Below are positions 9,338 through 17,175 of a stretch of 64,000 bases of DNA, in pieces (within the stretch, counting starts at the first letter, position 1; the number at the start of each line of letters is the position of its first letter). The stretch comes from Capsulimonas corticalis (GTDB lineage Bacteria > Armatimonadota > Armatimonadia > Armatimonadales > Capsulimonadaceae). The notes below the pieces were generated by a model. The model had not been told where the DNA came from, did not search any database, and saw only the letters and a program-made list of their open reading frames with translations. The translations under genes were made by a program, and so were the position numbers. The stretch is from assembly GCF_003574315.2 (NCBI RefSeq), contig NZ_AP025739.1:2790001-2854000 (forward strand). Reading direction: 5' to 3'.

Positions 9338-9769
9338 ATGAAAAATCACACAACTTATGGCGCCCACTTAACACTACGAATTGCAAACATTGAACGACGG
9401 CACGCTCTCCAAGGCCCCCACGGGGTTTCGGACCTGCTCGTCGACCTTATCGACCGGATCGGCATGCGCATCCTGGCCGGCCCTCTCACGGCTGAAGAGA
9501 CCGGAGACCCGGAACGCCGCGGCTGGTCCAGCGTAGCGATTCTTTACGAATCCCACTGCGCGATTCACACCTACCCGGAGCTCGGGGAAGCTTTCCTCGA
9601 CGTCTTCTCCTGTAAAACATTTCCCATCGCCGCCATCACAACGCTGCTGACAGAGCGCTTTGGCGAATTCGCGATCGTCGAGCAAAGTCTCACCGACCGC
9701 GGCATTCATTGGGGACCGAACGTCGAGAAAGAGCTCGCATCTTGGGTGCTGACGCGCAGCGAGAAGTAG
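9338..9769 (+). CDS. speD: S-adenosylmethionine decarboxylase proenzyme (SpeD/SpeH type)
   Basis: A 143-residue prokaryotic AdoMet decarboxylase, which supplies the aminopropyl donor for spermidine-type polyamines. The self-cleavage site that makes the pyruvoyl cofactor is visible as Glu71-Ser72-His73 in YESHCAIHTYPE, and the conserved cysteine follows in DVFSCKTFP. The length is typical for class 1b enzymes (about 120-140 residues), with a slightly longer N-terminus. The gene lies between the deoxyhypusine-synthase-like gene and agmatinase and overlaps the agmatinase start. No spermidine synthase gene is in this cluster. Confidence 0.92.
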   Translation: MKNHTTYGAHLTLRIANIERRHALQGPHGVSDLLVDLIDRIGMRILAGPLTAEETGDPERRGWSSVAILYESHCAIHTYPELGEAFLDVFSCKTFPIAAITTLLTERFGEFAIVEQSLTDRGIHWGPNVEKELASWVLTRSEK

Positions 9770-10671
9770 GGCGAGCGCCCGGCTACTCGTTCCTGCCGCC
9801 GTCGAATTTCCTGGGCCTCGCCCCGGAAGACAGCGCTTACGAGACCAGCCGGGCTCTGATCCTCCCAATCCCATACGACGCCACGACGAGTTATAAAGGC
9901 GGAGCTAAGGACGGCCCACGGGCCATTCTGGAAGCCTCCGCCCAGATCGAACTCTATGATGTGGAATTGGACGCCGAACCGGCGCTGGAGTGGGGCGTAC
10001 ACACGCTCCCCGCTCTCGCGCCGGATCTGCGCTCGGCTGAAGCGACAATCGAATCCATCGCGGCCGCCGTGATCGATCTGCCCTGCCGCGAAAAGCTCCT
10101 TTGCGTCCTCGGCGGCGAACACTCCATCAGTGTTGGCGTCGCGCGCGGCCTTTACTCCCACTTCGGCGAATTCGTGACCGTGCAGCTCGACGCCCACGCG
10201 GACCTGCGCGACGAATACCACGAAACGCCCTACAGCCACGCCTGCGCCGCCCGGCGCATCTTAGACCTCGGCGGCGAAGTCATCCAATTCGGCATCCGTT
10301 CCCTGGACCGCACCGAAGCCGACTTCCTCAAAGAGAACCCCGCCAAAGTCACCGCGCACCTCGCGTCCGTGATGCACCGCGACCGCTCCTACCTCACGGC
10401 CTTAATCGAGAAAATCAAAGGCAAACAAGTCTTCTTGACCATCGACCTCGACGCCTTCGACCCCAGCGTTATCCCCGCCACCGGCACCCCCGAACCCGGC
10501 GGCCTGCTCTGGTACGACGTCCTCGAAATCGTCCAAACCGTCGCCCGCGAAAGCACCGTCATCGCCTTCGACGTCGTCGAACTCGCCCCCATCCCCGGCC
10601 TCCACGCCCCCGATTTCACCGCCGCGAAGCTCGTCTACAAAGTGCTGACTGCAGTTTTGGGGAAAGAATAG
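9742..10671 (+). CDS. speB: Agmatinase
   Basis: A ureohydrolase of about 309 residues that would convert agmatine to putrescine and urea. The binuclear manganese ligands of the arginase/agmatinase family are visible: GGEHSI, LDAHADLRDEY, a YSHA segment, IDLDAFDPSVIPATGTPEPGG and the closing DVVELAP. The start is uncertain. In-frame TTG codons occur at 9709 and 9742, both inside the end of speD; 9742 is preferred because a GAGAAAGAG stretch lies upstream. Either way translation is coupled to speD. It converges with the DinB gene, leaving only 4 bp between stops. Confidence 0.9.
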   Translation: MGADAQREVGRAPGYSFLPPSNFLGLAPEDSAYETSRALILPIPYDATTSYKGGAKDGPRAILEASAQIELYDVELDAEPALEWGVHTLPALAPDLRSAEATIESIAAAVIDLPCREKLLCVLGGEHSISVGVARGLYSHFGEFVTVQLDAHADLRDEYHETPYSHACAARRILDLGGEVIQFGIRSLDRTEADFLKENPAKVTAHLASVMHRDRSYLTALIEKIKGKQVFLTIDLDAFDPSVIPATGTPEPGGLLWYDVLEIVQTVARESTVIAFDVVELAPIPGLHAPDFTAAKLVYKVLTAVLGKE

Positions 10672-10675
10672 GCAG

Positions 10676-11197
10676 TCAGTCCGCGACCGTCAGGCCGGAA
10701 CTGCCGCTGTCTTCCCAGCCCCAGCCGCGCGCGACATATTCCCAGCCGAGAGCATCGCCTTCAATCACGTTTTTCAGACCTAACTTGTCCATCAGATAAA
10801 GGGCCTGGGCGCGGTGGTGCATGCTGTGCGTGAGGAGATGCGTAATCCCCGCGCCAAACGAGTGCCGATTGCCGCTTCCACCGACCCACATTTCATCCGC
10901 CCGCCCTTCGCGCTCCACCCGCGTCGCCAGTTCGGCCAATTCCTGAGAGACGAGCATGTGGCGCCTCAGCCATCCATCAATCGTATAGGTCTCCGCCAAA
11001 ACTCGTTCGGGCCGCCCCATCATCCGGTCCATATGAATCTCCGCGCATTCGATCATATGGACAAACGTATCGCGCAGACTCCGGCCGCCAATGTCGAAGA
11101 CCTGATCCAGCTTTTCGTCCGTCAATTCCCGGCATCGGAACAGCAATTGTCGGGTCGTCCAGGCGTCGTGTCCGAGCAGGCGGTCGAGAATGGTCAT
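10676..11197 (-). CDS. DinB-family protein
   Basis: A 173-residue four-helix-bundle protein of the DinB/YfiT-like family. Three putative metal-binding histidines are visible in the usual spacing: one in the FVHMIECAE helix (about residue 47) and two in THSMHHRAQ (about 126-130). Family members are nickel- or zinc-dependent and include thiol-transferases, for example those using bacillithiol or mycothiol; the substrate here is unknown. The gene is alone on the minus strand between agmatinase and trpE. Confidence 0.85.
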   Translation of the reverse strand: MTILDRLLGHDAWTTRQLLFRCRELTDEKLDQVFDIGGRSLRDTFVHMIECAEIHMDRMMGRPERVLAETYTIDGWLRRHMLVSQELAELATRVEREGRADEMWVGGSGNRHSFGAGITHLLTHSMHHRAQALYLMDKLGLKNVIEGDALGWEYVARGWGWEDSGSSGLTVAD

Positions 11198-11225
11198 GAG
11201 AGGGTGTCCTTATGAGAGCGATTAA

Positions 11226-11258
11226 TCAAAAGCGCCGCTGGATTTCTCCGGCGGCGCT
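11226..11258 (-). terminator. Rho-independent terminator after trpE
   Basis: An 11-bp stem (11231-11241 with 11248-11258, one G-T wobble; core AGCGCCGC) is followed on the minus strand by TTTT. It begins about 30 bp past the trpE stop codon. Confidence 0.75.
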
Positions 11259-11285
11259 TATTATCTTTTCTAATCTCGTATGATC

Positions 11286-12788
11286 TTATTCCAGGCCCGA
11301 CTCCGCCCATTCGACGGCGCGGACGAGTGCGCGCATTTTGGCGAGGGTCTCGCGGTATTCGTATTCTGGAACGGAGTCGGCGACGACGCCGCCGGCGGCG
11401 GCGAGGTAGATGTTGTCGCCTTTGACGAGGGCGGTGCGGATCGTGATGGCCGTGTCCATGTCGCCGCTGTAGGAGAAGTAACCGATGCCGCCGCCGTAGT
11501 GGCCGCGCCGGGTCGGTTCTAATTCCTCGATGATCTCCATCGTGCGGACTTTGGGCGCGCCGGTCAGGGTGCCGGCGGGGAAGGAGGCGCGCAGGACGTC
11601 GAACTGATCCAGGTCGTCGCGCAGCGTTCCCGTCACTTCGGAGACGATGTGCATGACGTGCGAGTACTTCTCGATCACCATCAGCTCGTCTACCGAGACG
11701 GTGCCGTATTTGGCGACGCGGCCGATATCGTTGCGGCCCAGGTCCACCAGCATGATATGCTCGGCGCGCTCTTTTTCATCGGCCAGCAGGTCGGCGGCGA
11801 TGGCGTCATCCTCGGCGGGCGTCGCGCCGCGCCCGTGGCGGGATCCGGCGATCGGCCGAATCGTCACGCGCCGGTTGATCTCGGAGACCAGCACCTCGGG
11901 GGACGCCCCCACGAGCTTGGTGTCGCCGAAGTCGAGATAGAACATATAGGGCGAGGGATTGATCGAGCGCAGAGCCCGATAAACATCGAACGGGTGGGCC
12001 GCGAGCTTCTTCGACATCCGCTGGCCGATCTGCGCCTGGAAGGTGTCGCCGGCGGCGATATACTCCTTGGCCTTCAGTACGGCGGCGAGATAGTTCTCTT
12101 CCGTGCGGTTCGGAACGAACTCCGCGCACTCCTCGGGACGGGGCGGAGCGGGCAGGGGAGTGGGACCCTTGAGCCGCGCCAGCAGCGCTTCGATTTTTGC
12201 GACGGCGCCGTCGTACGCCGCGCCGGGATCGTCGCCGCTCTCGACGCGCGCGTTGCAAAGCGCGAGCATCTTGTGCTTCACATGGTCGAACACCAAAAGC
12301 GCGTCCGTGAAGAGGAAGATGGTGTCGTCGAGACCAAGATCGTCCTTCGCCAGTTCGGGCAGCTTCTCAAAGAAGCGGACCGTGTCGTAGGCGATCATCC
12401 CCACGGCGCCGCCGACAAAGCGCGGCAGCTCCGGCGCCGGGACATAGGTGTAGCGGCTGAGCAATCCCTTGAGCACATGCAGGGGATCGCGCTCGCCGGC
12501 CTTCAAAGCGATCGTCTCCACACGATCGCCCTCGGTCACCGTCGCCGTATTGCCCTTGCTTCGGAAGACCATAAACGGGTCGCTGCCCAGGAACGAGTAG
12601 CGGGCCAGATGCTCGCCTCCCGCCACGCTTTCCAGCAGAAAGCTATTGGGCCGGTCGCCGGCGATCTTGCGGAACGCCGAAACGGGAGTCTCCAGGTCCG
12701 CCAGCACTTCGCGCCAGACCGGGATCAGGTTGCCGCGCTGGGACTTTTCGATAAATTCGTCACGTGTTGGATACAGCATTGTCGCCAT
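11286..12788 (-). CDS. trpE: Anthranilate synthase component I
   Basis: A 500-residue chorismate-utilising enzyme that makes anthranilate from chorismate with glutamine-derived ammonia, the first step of tryptophan synthesis. The N-terminal tryptophan feedback site is visible as LLESVAGGEHLARYSF. The catalytic half carries the family signatures PSPYMFYLDF, RPIAGSRHGRG, DLGRNDIGRVA and FPAGTLTGAPKVRTMEIIEELE. Neither trpG nor other trp genes are in the window. Expression is very likely controlled by transcription attenuation: a leader peptide with three tandem Trp codons (12907-12996) and a terminator hairpin (12834-12879) precede the ATG at 12788. Confidence 0.95.
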   Translation of the reverse strand: MATMLYPTRDEFIEKSQRGNLIPVWREVLADLETPVSAFRKIAGDRPNSFLLESVAGGEHLARYSFLGSDPFMVFRSKGNTATVTEGDRVETIALKAGERDPLHVLKGLLSRYTYVPAPELPRFVGGAVGMIAYDTVRFFEKLPELAKDDLGLDDTIFLFTDALLVFDHVKHKMLALCNARVESGDDPGAAYDGAVAKIEALLARLKGPTPLPAPPRPEECAEFVPNRTEENYLAAVLKAKEYIAAGDTFQAQIGQRMSKKLAAHPFDVYRALRSINPSPYMFYLDFGDTKLVGASPEVLVSEINRRVTIRPIAGSRHGRGATPAEDDAIAADLLADEKERAEHIMLVDLGRNDIGRVAKYGTVSVDELMVIEKYSHVMHIVSEVTGTLRDDLDQFDVLRASFPAGTLTGAPKVRTMEIIEELEPTRRGHYGGGIGYFSYSGDMDTAITIRTALVKGDNIYLAAAGGVVADSVPEYEYRETLAKMRALVRAVEWAESGLE

Positions 12789-12833
12789 AGTATACCTGAG
12801 AGCCTTCCGCCTTGTTAGGGATGTACGTCACGC

Positions 12834-12879
12834 AAAAGGGGCCGGGAGATTTCCATTCGTGGAAACGTCCCGGCCCCTT
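12834..12879 (-). terminator. trpE attenuator (terminator hairpin with competing antiterminator)
   Basis: On the minus strand the arm 12879-12860 pairs with 12855-12836 around a CGAA loop and is followed by TTTT (12837-12834). This forms a strong intrinsic terminator 45 bp before trpE. The inner part of its 5' arm, GGACGTTTCC (12870-12861), is also perfectly complementary over 10 bp to GGAAACGTCC (12938-12929). That second site lies inside the leader peptide gene, 16 nt after the last Trp codon. The two pairings are mutually exclusive, as expected for a ribosome-controlled attenuator. Confidence 0.88.
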
Positions 12880-12906
12880 CTCATTTCACTGGCTGCGCGC
12901 GGCGGT

Positions 12907-12996
12907 CTATGCGGCGTGCGAAGGCGTTGGACGTTTCCCGGAAGTTTGGGACCGCCACCACCAATTCGCGCTGCGCTGCTGACCGCTCGCCATCAT
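12907..12996 (-). CDS. trpL: trp leader peptide (three consecutive Trp codons)
   Basis: A 29-codon reading frame beginning ATGATG and ending TAG, with TGG TGG TGG at codons 12-14 (12963-12955). The peptide begins MMASGQQRSANWWWRSQ. Ribosome stalling at the Trp codons would leave the following segment GGAAACGTCC free to pair with the terminator arm downstream and let transcription continue into trpE. With charged tRNA-Trp the ribosome would run on to the stop and cover that segment, so the terminator would form. The first ATG coincides with the predicted transcription start, so the peptide would be translated from a leaderless message. Confidence 0.88.
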   Translation of the reverse strand: MMASGQQRSANWWWRSQTSGKRPTPSHAA

Positions 12997-13002
12997 ACGC
13001 CA

Positions 13003-13031
13003 AGTATACCAAAGACGGACGATGGTGTCAA
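13003..13031 (-). promoter_or_regulatory. Consensus promoter of the trpL-trpE transcript
   Basis: On the minus strand, TTGACA (13026-13031) and TATACT (13003-13008) are separated by exactly 17 bp. The predicted start is at about 12996, the A of the leader peptide ATG. Confidence 0.8.
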
Positions 13032-13052
13032 CAAGTCGCGCTGGACCTCGTG

Positions 13053-13487
13053 TTATCGCGCCATCTCCAGGATCCGCACGTTTTTGCTCAGGCCGCCGAG
13101 GTGGGCGGCGATTGCGGGAAGCGCGTCGGCGATGAGTTCGGAACGCACGAATTGCGAGCCGTGTCCGTAATAGCAGGCTCCGGCGCTGTCCATCTTGATA
13201 ATGTGCCGAATATCGGCCTGAACGGCGAAATCGACGCCGCCGAGGGGGAATTTTACGATCAAGCGCGTGCCTAAATAAAACGGCGTCGGGGCCACGATCA
13301 GGATCCCCGTCAGACTCATGTTTTCGATAAACACGCTTCGGGCGATCATCGGATGCTCGTGGGCGTCCTCCGCATCCAAATCCAGGCACTCCGGCCATGC
13401 GAGCGCGGGTATCGTCACTTGAAAACGGCGAAAGCGACGCCGGCTGCCGTCGCTTTCCTTCAATCCCTCTGGCAATATCATGCTCAT
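13053..13487 (-). CDS. PilZ-domain protein (copy 1)
   Basis: A 144-residue single-domain PilZ protein, a predicted cyclic di-GMP receptor. Both ligand-binding signatures are visible: RRRFRRF (about residues 16-22, RxxxR type) and ENMSLTGI (about 55-62, D/NxSxxG type). It is about half identical to the next gene upstream on the same strand (13553-13999), so the pair is a tandem duplication. Two GGDEF/HD-GYP proteins elsewhere in the window could make and remove its ligand. The output partner is unknown. Confidence 0.85.
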   Translation of the reverse strand: MSMILPEGLKESDGSRRRFRRFQVTIPALAWPECLDLDAEDAHEHPMIARSVFIENMSLTGILIVAPTPFYLGTRLIVKFPLGGVDFAVQADIRHIIKMDSAGACYYGHGSQFVRSELIADALPAIAAHLGGLSKNVRILEMAR

Positions 13488-13552
13488 ATCGTCATTATTG
13501 GCGAATAAGCATCATGTTCTGTTACCGGGATTGTCGCGATCCAATACCAGGA

Positions 13553-13999
13553 TTATCGCGCTTTGTCTTTTTGCTGTTTTGCCGTTGCCCCGGCTTTGCT
13601 GAGCATATCGAGGTAGGCCGCGATGGAGGGGAGCGCTTCGGCGATTGTCTGGCACCGCACGAACTGTGCGCCGTAGCCGAAGTACTGCTCACCCGCCACT
13701 TCGGTTTCCGTGATGCGCCGGATATCGACCTGGAGCGCGAAATGCCGGTCTCCAAGGGAGAATTTCACGACCAGGCGCGTCCCCTGATAGAACGTCGTCG
13801 TGGATACGATCAGAAGTCCCGTCAGGCTCAAGTTTTCGATGAAGACGCTTTTGGCGATGGCCGGGTGCTCCTGGGCTTTTTCCGGCTGCAAGCCCGCCGA
13901 TTCCGGCCACGCCAGCGCGGGGACGGCCACTTTAAAACGCCGAAAGCGGCGCTTCCCCGTGTCGCTTTCTCTCAATCCGGCAGGCAGTAGCGTGTTCAT
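13553..13999 (-). CDS. PilZ-domain protein (copy 2)
   Basis: A 148-residue PilZ protein and tandem paralogue of the 13053-13487 product. It shows KRRFRRF and ENLSLTGL at the two c-di-GMP-binding positions. The N-terminal opening (xLLPAGLRESD) and the PALAWPE segment are shared with copy 1, while the C-terminal tails differ (KQQKDKAR here). The two genes are 65 bp apart on the same strand and probably co-transcribed. Confidence 0.85.
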   Translation of the reverse strand: MNTLLPAGLRESDTGKRRFRRFKVAVPALAWPESAGLQPEKAQEHPAIAKSVFIENLSLTGLLIVSTTTFYQGTRLVVKFSLGDRHFALQVDIRRITETEVAGEQYFGYGAQFVRCQTIAEALPSIAAYLDMLSKAGATAKQQKDKAR

Positions 14000-14096
14000 A
14001 GTGAGATTATCGGCGGCAGGGCATACTGTCCAGAGTCCGGGTTTTGCTGGTCGCTCGGGGTCCGCCCGCCGGCGCGCCAGAGGCGAGACGTTAAGC

Positions 14097-14684
14097 CTAG
14101 CTGTACTTCACATCGTCGAGGTAAAAGGTGACGGGGGCGCCGTCCGCGCCCAGCGTCCAGGCGAAGCCGGTCACGATGTGCTTGAGGTCCTGCCCCTTGA
14201 GATCGATTGTGTACTGCTTCCATTCCTTGGTCAGCGTCACCTTATCCAGTTTGCCGGACCCGGAATCGGAACTCGTCTTATCCTTGCCGATCAGACCAAA
14301 GAGAAATGTGACGACCTCGCCGCCTTTGGCGCCGCGCGCCCAGAATGTGAGACGCTTGGCGGCGGTCAGGTTCCACCCGCCCTGCGCGTCGCCCCAGTTG
14401 TTGACCGGGTTCTGCCATACCACGCCGCCCCAATTATCGCTGGCGGTGTAAGTGACTTTCAGGCATGTCTTACCCGCATGGGGATTGTCCTTGCAGGCGT
14501 CATCCATCTTGATCGCGCCGGTATTGCCCATATATCCCGATGGGATATATGGAAAATCCGCGCCCGCTTCGGCGTAAATGACCAGAGGCAGGGCGGCTTT
14601 CGGGGCGGCGTCCTCCGCCGCCATGGCGGCCCCGCCGGCGAGCAGAGAAAAGCCGAGCACGGCCGGCAAAACGGTCCACTTCAT
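14097..14684 (-). CDS. Secreted jelly-roll (carbohydrate-binding-like) protein
   Basis: A 195-residue exported protein. The ATG at 14684 has an excellent AAGGAGAAA site and opens a clean signal peptide (KWTVLPAVLGFSLLAGGAAMA). The mature part has the strand pattern of a carbohydrate-binding or concanavalin-like jelly roll: paired Trp/Asn segments (NWGGVVWQNPVNNWGD), a TFWARGAKGGE strand, EWKQYTIDLKGQDL and a closing PVTFYLDDVKYS. These resemble the non-catalytic binding domains of Planctomycetes and Armatimonadota glycan-degrading proteins. No catalytic domain is attached. It has its own consensus promoter and a long leader containing a hairpin. Confidence 0.7.
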   Translation of the reverse strand: MKWTVLPAVLGFSLLAGGAAMAAEDAAPKAALPLVIYAEAGADFPYIPSGYMGNTGAIKMDDACKDNPHAGKTCLKVTYTASDNWGGVVWQNPVNNWGDAQGGWNLTAAKRLTFWARGAKGGEVVTFLFGLIGKDKTSSDSGSGKLDKVTLTKEWKQYTIDLKGQDLKHIVTGFAWTLGADGAPVTFYLDDVKYS

Positions 14685-14725
14685 GATGTTTCTCCTTGGG
14701 TGCGCAAGATTGTCATTGTCGCGAA

Positions 14726-14763
14726 AATACGCGGCAACGCTCTCGGTTGGTAATCCGCGTATT
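14726..14763 (-). other. Hairpin in the 5' leader of the jelly-roll gene
   Basis: AATACGCGG (14726-14734) and CCGCGTATT (14755-14763) form a perfect 9-bp stem around a 20-nt loop inside the ~88-nt leader of the 14097-14684 gene. Its function is unknown; it could stabilise the message or bind a regulator. Confidence 0.4.
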
Positions 14764-14778
14764 CGTATGTGCAAAATG

Positions 14779-14807
14779 ATTGTATCATAGGGCTTGAGCT
14801 GTGTCAA
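14779..14807 (-). promoter_or_regulatory. Consensus promoter of the jelly-roll gene
   Basis: On the minus strand, TTGACA (14802-14807), 17 bp, TACAAT (14779-14784). The predicted start is near 14772. The rest of the 14685-15034 gap holds only this promoter, the leader hairpin and the divergent promoter of the second DUF1559 gene. Confidence 0.75.
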
Positions 14808-14922
14808 GAAGAAATTTTGATTTTCATATTATGCTGTGCGAACGCCGCTCCGCACTGTTCTGTCACAATACGAGCGAAGGATTCCTATGTCAAAAAGTGC
14901 TATACAATTGCCAATTAGTGCA

Positions 14923-14951
14923 TTGACTGTCGCATTCTCCCATGATATACT
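14923..14951 (+). promoter_or_regulatory. Predicted promoter of DUF1559 copy 2
   Basis: TTGACT (14923-14928), 17 bp, TATACT (14946-14951) with an extended -10 TGA just before it. The start would be near 14958, about 77 nt before the ATG. Confidence 0.7.
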
Positions 14952-15034
14952 GCAACTGTCCGAAACACAAAATTCCATCGGCTCGCTCCCCGGCGGAAAC
15001 ACTGATTATTGTCGCCTACTCTGGAGGGAGATTC

Positions 15035-15751
15035 ATGAAATCCAAAAATCGTCGGTCTAATTCGTATGGATTTACTTTGATTGAACTGCTAGTTGTCATT
15101 GCAATTATTGCTATTCTTGCGGCGATACTGTTTCCGGTTTTCGCCAAGGCGCGTGAGAAGGCGCGGCAGATCAGCTGCCTGTCCAACATGAAGCAGCTTG
15201 GGCTCGGCTTTATGCAGTATATCCAAGACAACGACGAGACGTGGCCTGGAGTCAACAGCGGCGCTGTCAACTACCAAGGCGGGTGGGCCTCGCAGATCTA
15301 TCCCTACGTCAAGTCGACTAACGTTTACAAATGTCCCGATGAAAGCGGCATTGTCGCCGGTATTCCATACACCATTGCCTACGTCATGAATTACGAGATT
15401 TATTTCGACGATGGGCTCTCGTACAAGGACAACGCAAATGGATTGAACCTGTCGCAAATGGTGACCCCTGCCTCCACGCTTGTGCTATACGAAGGACAGA
15501 ATGGGGCTGCCTACACTCTGGACAACAAGGACCCGTCCATCGCGCCGGTTACGCCCGCGAACGCGGCGGGATGGGCCAACGGCAATTCCATCGAAATCAG
15601 CGATCGTCATGACAGCACTCCAACCAGAATGTCCAACTTCACGTTCGCCGACGGGCACTCAAAGTTCATCAAGCGAGCCGCCGTTTCTTTCTTCCCAGGA
15701 GTTTCTCCCGACAACTTGGGCAGCTATTCGATCACCTTTGCCTACAAATAG
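15035..15751 (+). CDS. DUF1559 prepilin-type protein (copy 2)
   Basis: A 238-residue protein with a prepilin-like N-terminus (basic leader, then GFTLIE and one hydrophobic helix) and the [13 protein letters not shown] block shared with the copies at 15 and 29334. The C-terminal domain ends with a histidine and ADGHSKF; the spacing between them is longer (13 residues) than in the other two copies. The ATG at 15035 is chosen because GGAGGGAG lies 5-13 bases upstream. An upstream in-frame ATG at 14942 would place an implausible 31-residue extension before the leader and lies inside the predicted promoter. Confidence 0.9.
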   Translation: MKSKNRRSNSYGFTLIELLVVIAIIAILAAILFPVFAKAREKARQISCLSNMKQLGLGFMQYIQDNDETWPGVNSGAVNYQGGWASQIYPYVKSTNVYKCPDESGIVAGIPYTIAYVMNYEIYFDDGLSYKDNANGLNLSQMVTPASTLVLYEGQNGAAYTLDNKDPSIAPVTPANAAGWANGNSIEISDRHDSTPTRMSNFTFADGHSKFIKRAAVSFFPGVSPDNLGSYSITFAYK

Positions 15752-15787
15752 TCGCGCTGCTTCGCCGTCATGAGAAAAATGAAGTTA

Positions 15788-15826
15788 CACGAGCCATCCC
15801 AAATTTTGGGATGGCTCGTGCTTTTT
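15788..15826 (+). terminator. Rho-independent terminator after DUF1559 copy 2
   Basis: A 13-bp stem CACGAGCCATCCC with its complement (15788-15800 with 15808-15820) and a TTTTT run at 15822-15826. Confidence 0.85.
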
Positions 15827-15874
15827 CGGTCATAATGCAGACAGCATCTATGAGGGCGAGCGGAGGCTGAAGCG

Positions 15875-16534
15875 TTGCGAGCACGGATTGCGCCGAAGAT
15901 TAAGTTACAGAAGCATATTGCGGACAGGCTGCTGCTCGCCGTGGACCTTGCCGGCACGTTCGTCTTCGCCGTCGGCGGCGCGATGGCGGGCATCCGGAGC
16001 CACCTGGATGTCTTTGGCGTGATGGTCGTCTCATTCGCCTCGGCGGCGGGCGGCGGCATCATTCGCGATCTGCTGATCGGCGCGGTCCCGCCGGCGTCGA
16101 TCCGCGACCGCCGCTACGCTCTCGCCGCCTTCGCGGGCGGCGCCGTTGTGTTTTTTCTGCATCGTTACGTGGGGGAGATCCCTTATCCGATGATGATCGG
16201 TTTTGATGCGGCGGGATTGGCGCTGGTGGCCGTTTCGGGCGCGGCGAAGGCGCTGGATCATAAGATCGACCCGTTCATGTCGGTCCTGCTCGGCGCGATC
16301 TCCGGATCGGGCGGCGGCACGATCCGGGATGTCCTTCTCACCCATGTCCCGGCCATCCTGCGCGTGGACGTCTACGCCGTCGCCGCGCTCGCGGGCGCCG
16401 GCGTGATGGTCGCCGGAATCCAGCGCGGCCTGCCCCGCAACGTAATGATGGGCGTCGGCTTCGCCGTTTGCTTTCTCCTGCGCGTGGTCAGTGTCTGGCG
16501 GCACTGGAACCTGCCCACGGTAAGCGGGCCGTAA
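15875..16534 (+). CDS. TRIC cation channel family protein (UPF0126/YicG-like)
   Basis: A 219-residue membrane protein with about seven hydrophobic segments and the internal two-fold repeat of the prokaryotic TRIC family. Each half carries the glycine signature (GGGIIRDLLIG and GGGTIRDVLLT). Homologues form homotrimeric potassium-permeable channels in the inner membrane. Translation probably starts at TTG 15875, with CGGAGG 9 bases upstream; an ATG at 15850 is followed quickly by a stop. The gene stands alone after a terminator. Confidence 0.9.
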   Translation: MRARIAPKIKLQKHIADRLLLAVDLAGTFVFAVGGAMAGIRSHLDVFGVMVVSFASAAGGGIIRDLLIGAVPPASIRDRRYALAAFAGGAVVFFLHRYVGEIPYPMMIGFDAAGLALVAVSGAAKALDHKIDPFMSVLLGAISGSGGGTIRDVLLTHVPAILRVDVYAVAALAGAGVMVAGIQRGLPRNVMMGVGFAVCFLLRVVSVWRHWNLPTVSGP

Positions 16535-16789
16535 TGCGCCGGGAGGCTTCGTGTCAAACCCAAAGGCCCGCCAGAAGAAACAAAGATCGGATCTTTATCA
16601 TCCTCCCTCGGAACGGCGATAACGGATTGTCGGTCGCGGCCTCGGGGCCGCGCCGCAATCTGCGATAGGGGTGTTTTATGTATAGATCCACCAGTCTCCG
16701 AGTTGTTCAGACGCCTTCGGAAGGCGTCGCGTCTCCAATGATCGGCCGGGCGCGCCGCGCCTGGTCAAGACGTTCGACAGGAGAATCCC

Positions 16790-17170
16790 TTGAAGCCAAG
16801 ACCCGAACGCGGAGCGAAGCGTCGCTCCGTGACCCCGCAGTGGTTCCAGTGTGTCCATTGCGGCCAGCCGGTCGTTCCCGACGCCTGCGGTACGGAGCAC
16901 CGTAACCATTGTTCCCGATGCTTATGGAGCAAGCATGTCGACGACGCTCCCGGTGACCGCGCGGCGGACTGCGGCGGCGCGATGGAGCCCGTCGCCGTGT
17001 GGGTGCGCAAGGGCGGGGAGTGGGCGATCATCCATCGCTGCGTCCGCTGCGGCGCCATGCACTCCAACCGCATTGCCGGCGACGACAGCGAGCTTGTTCT
17101 GATCTCGCTCGCCGTGCGGCCCCTCAGCCAGCCGCCGTTTCCATTGGAGCGGCTGGCCGGGCAGGAATGA
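16790..17170 (+). CDS. RNHCP-domain zinc-ribbon-like protein
   Basis: A 126-residue protein matching the small RNHCP family. Paired cysteines lie in FQCVHCGQPV and NHCSRCLWSKH, followed by a PGDRAADCGGAMEP segment and a HRCVRCGAMHSNRIAGDD block. These suggest a two-zinc-ribbon fold. The RNHCP signature itself appears as RNHCS. The family function is unknown. It starts at TTG 16790 with AGGAGAA upstream and is followed by a strong bidirectional terminator. The 250-bp gap before it contains short GC-rich hairpins (for example 16711-16729) but no recognisable gene. Confidence 0.8.
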   Translation: MKPRPERGAKRRSVTPQWFQCVHCGQPVVPDACGTEHRNHCSRCLWSKHVDDAPGDRAADCGGAMEPVAVWVRKGGEWAIIHRCVRCGAMHSNRIAGDDSELVLISLAVRPLSQPPFPLERLAGQE

Positions 17171-17175
17171 TTGTC

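Noticed and set aside
12907-13398. A 163-codon minus-strand frame that contains the trp leader at its end
   Set aside because: The upstream part overlaps PilZ copy 1 out of frame. Only the last 29 codons after the promoter are credible.
16637-16729. Short GC-rich hairpins before the RNHCP gene as regulatory RNA
   Set aside because: They have short stems with no T run or conserved core; they are common in DNA of this composition.
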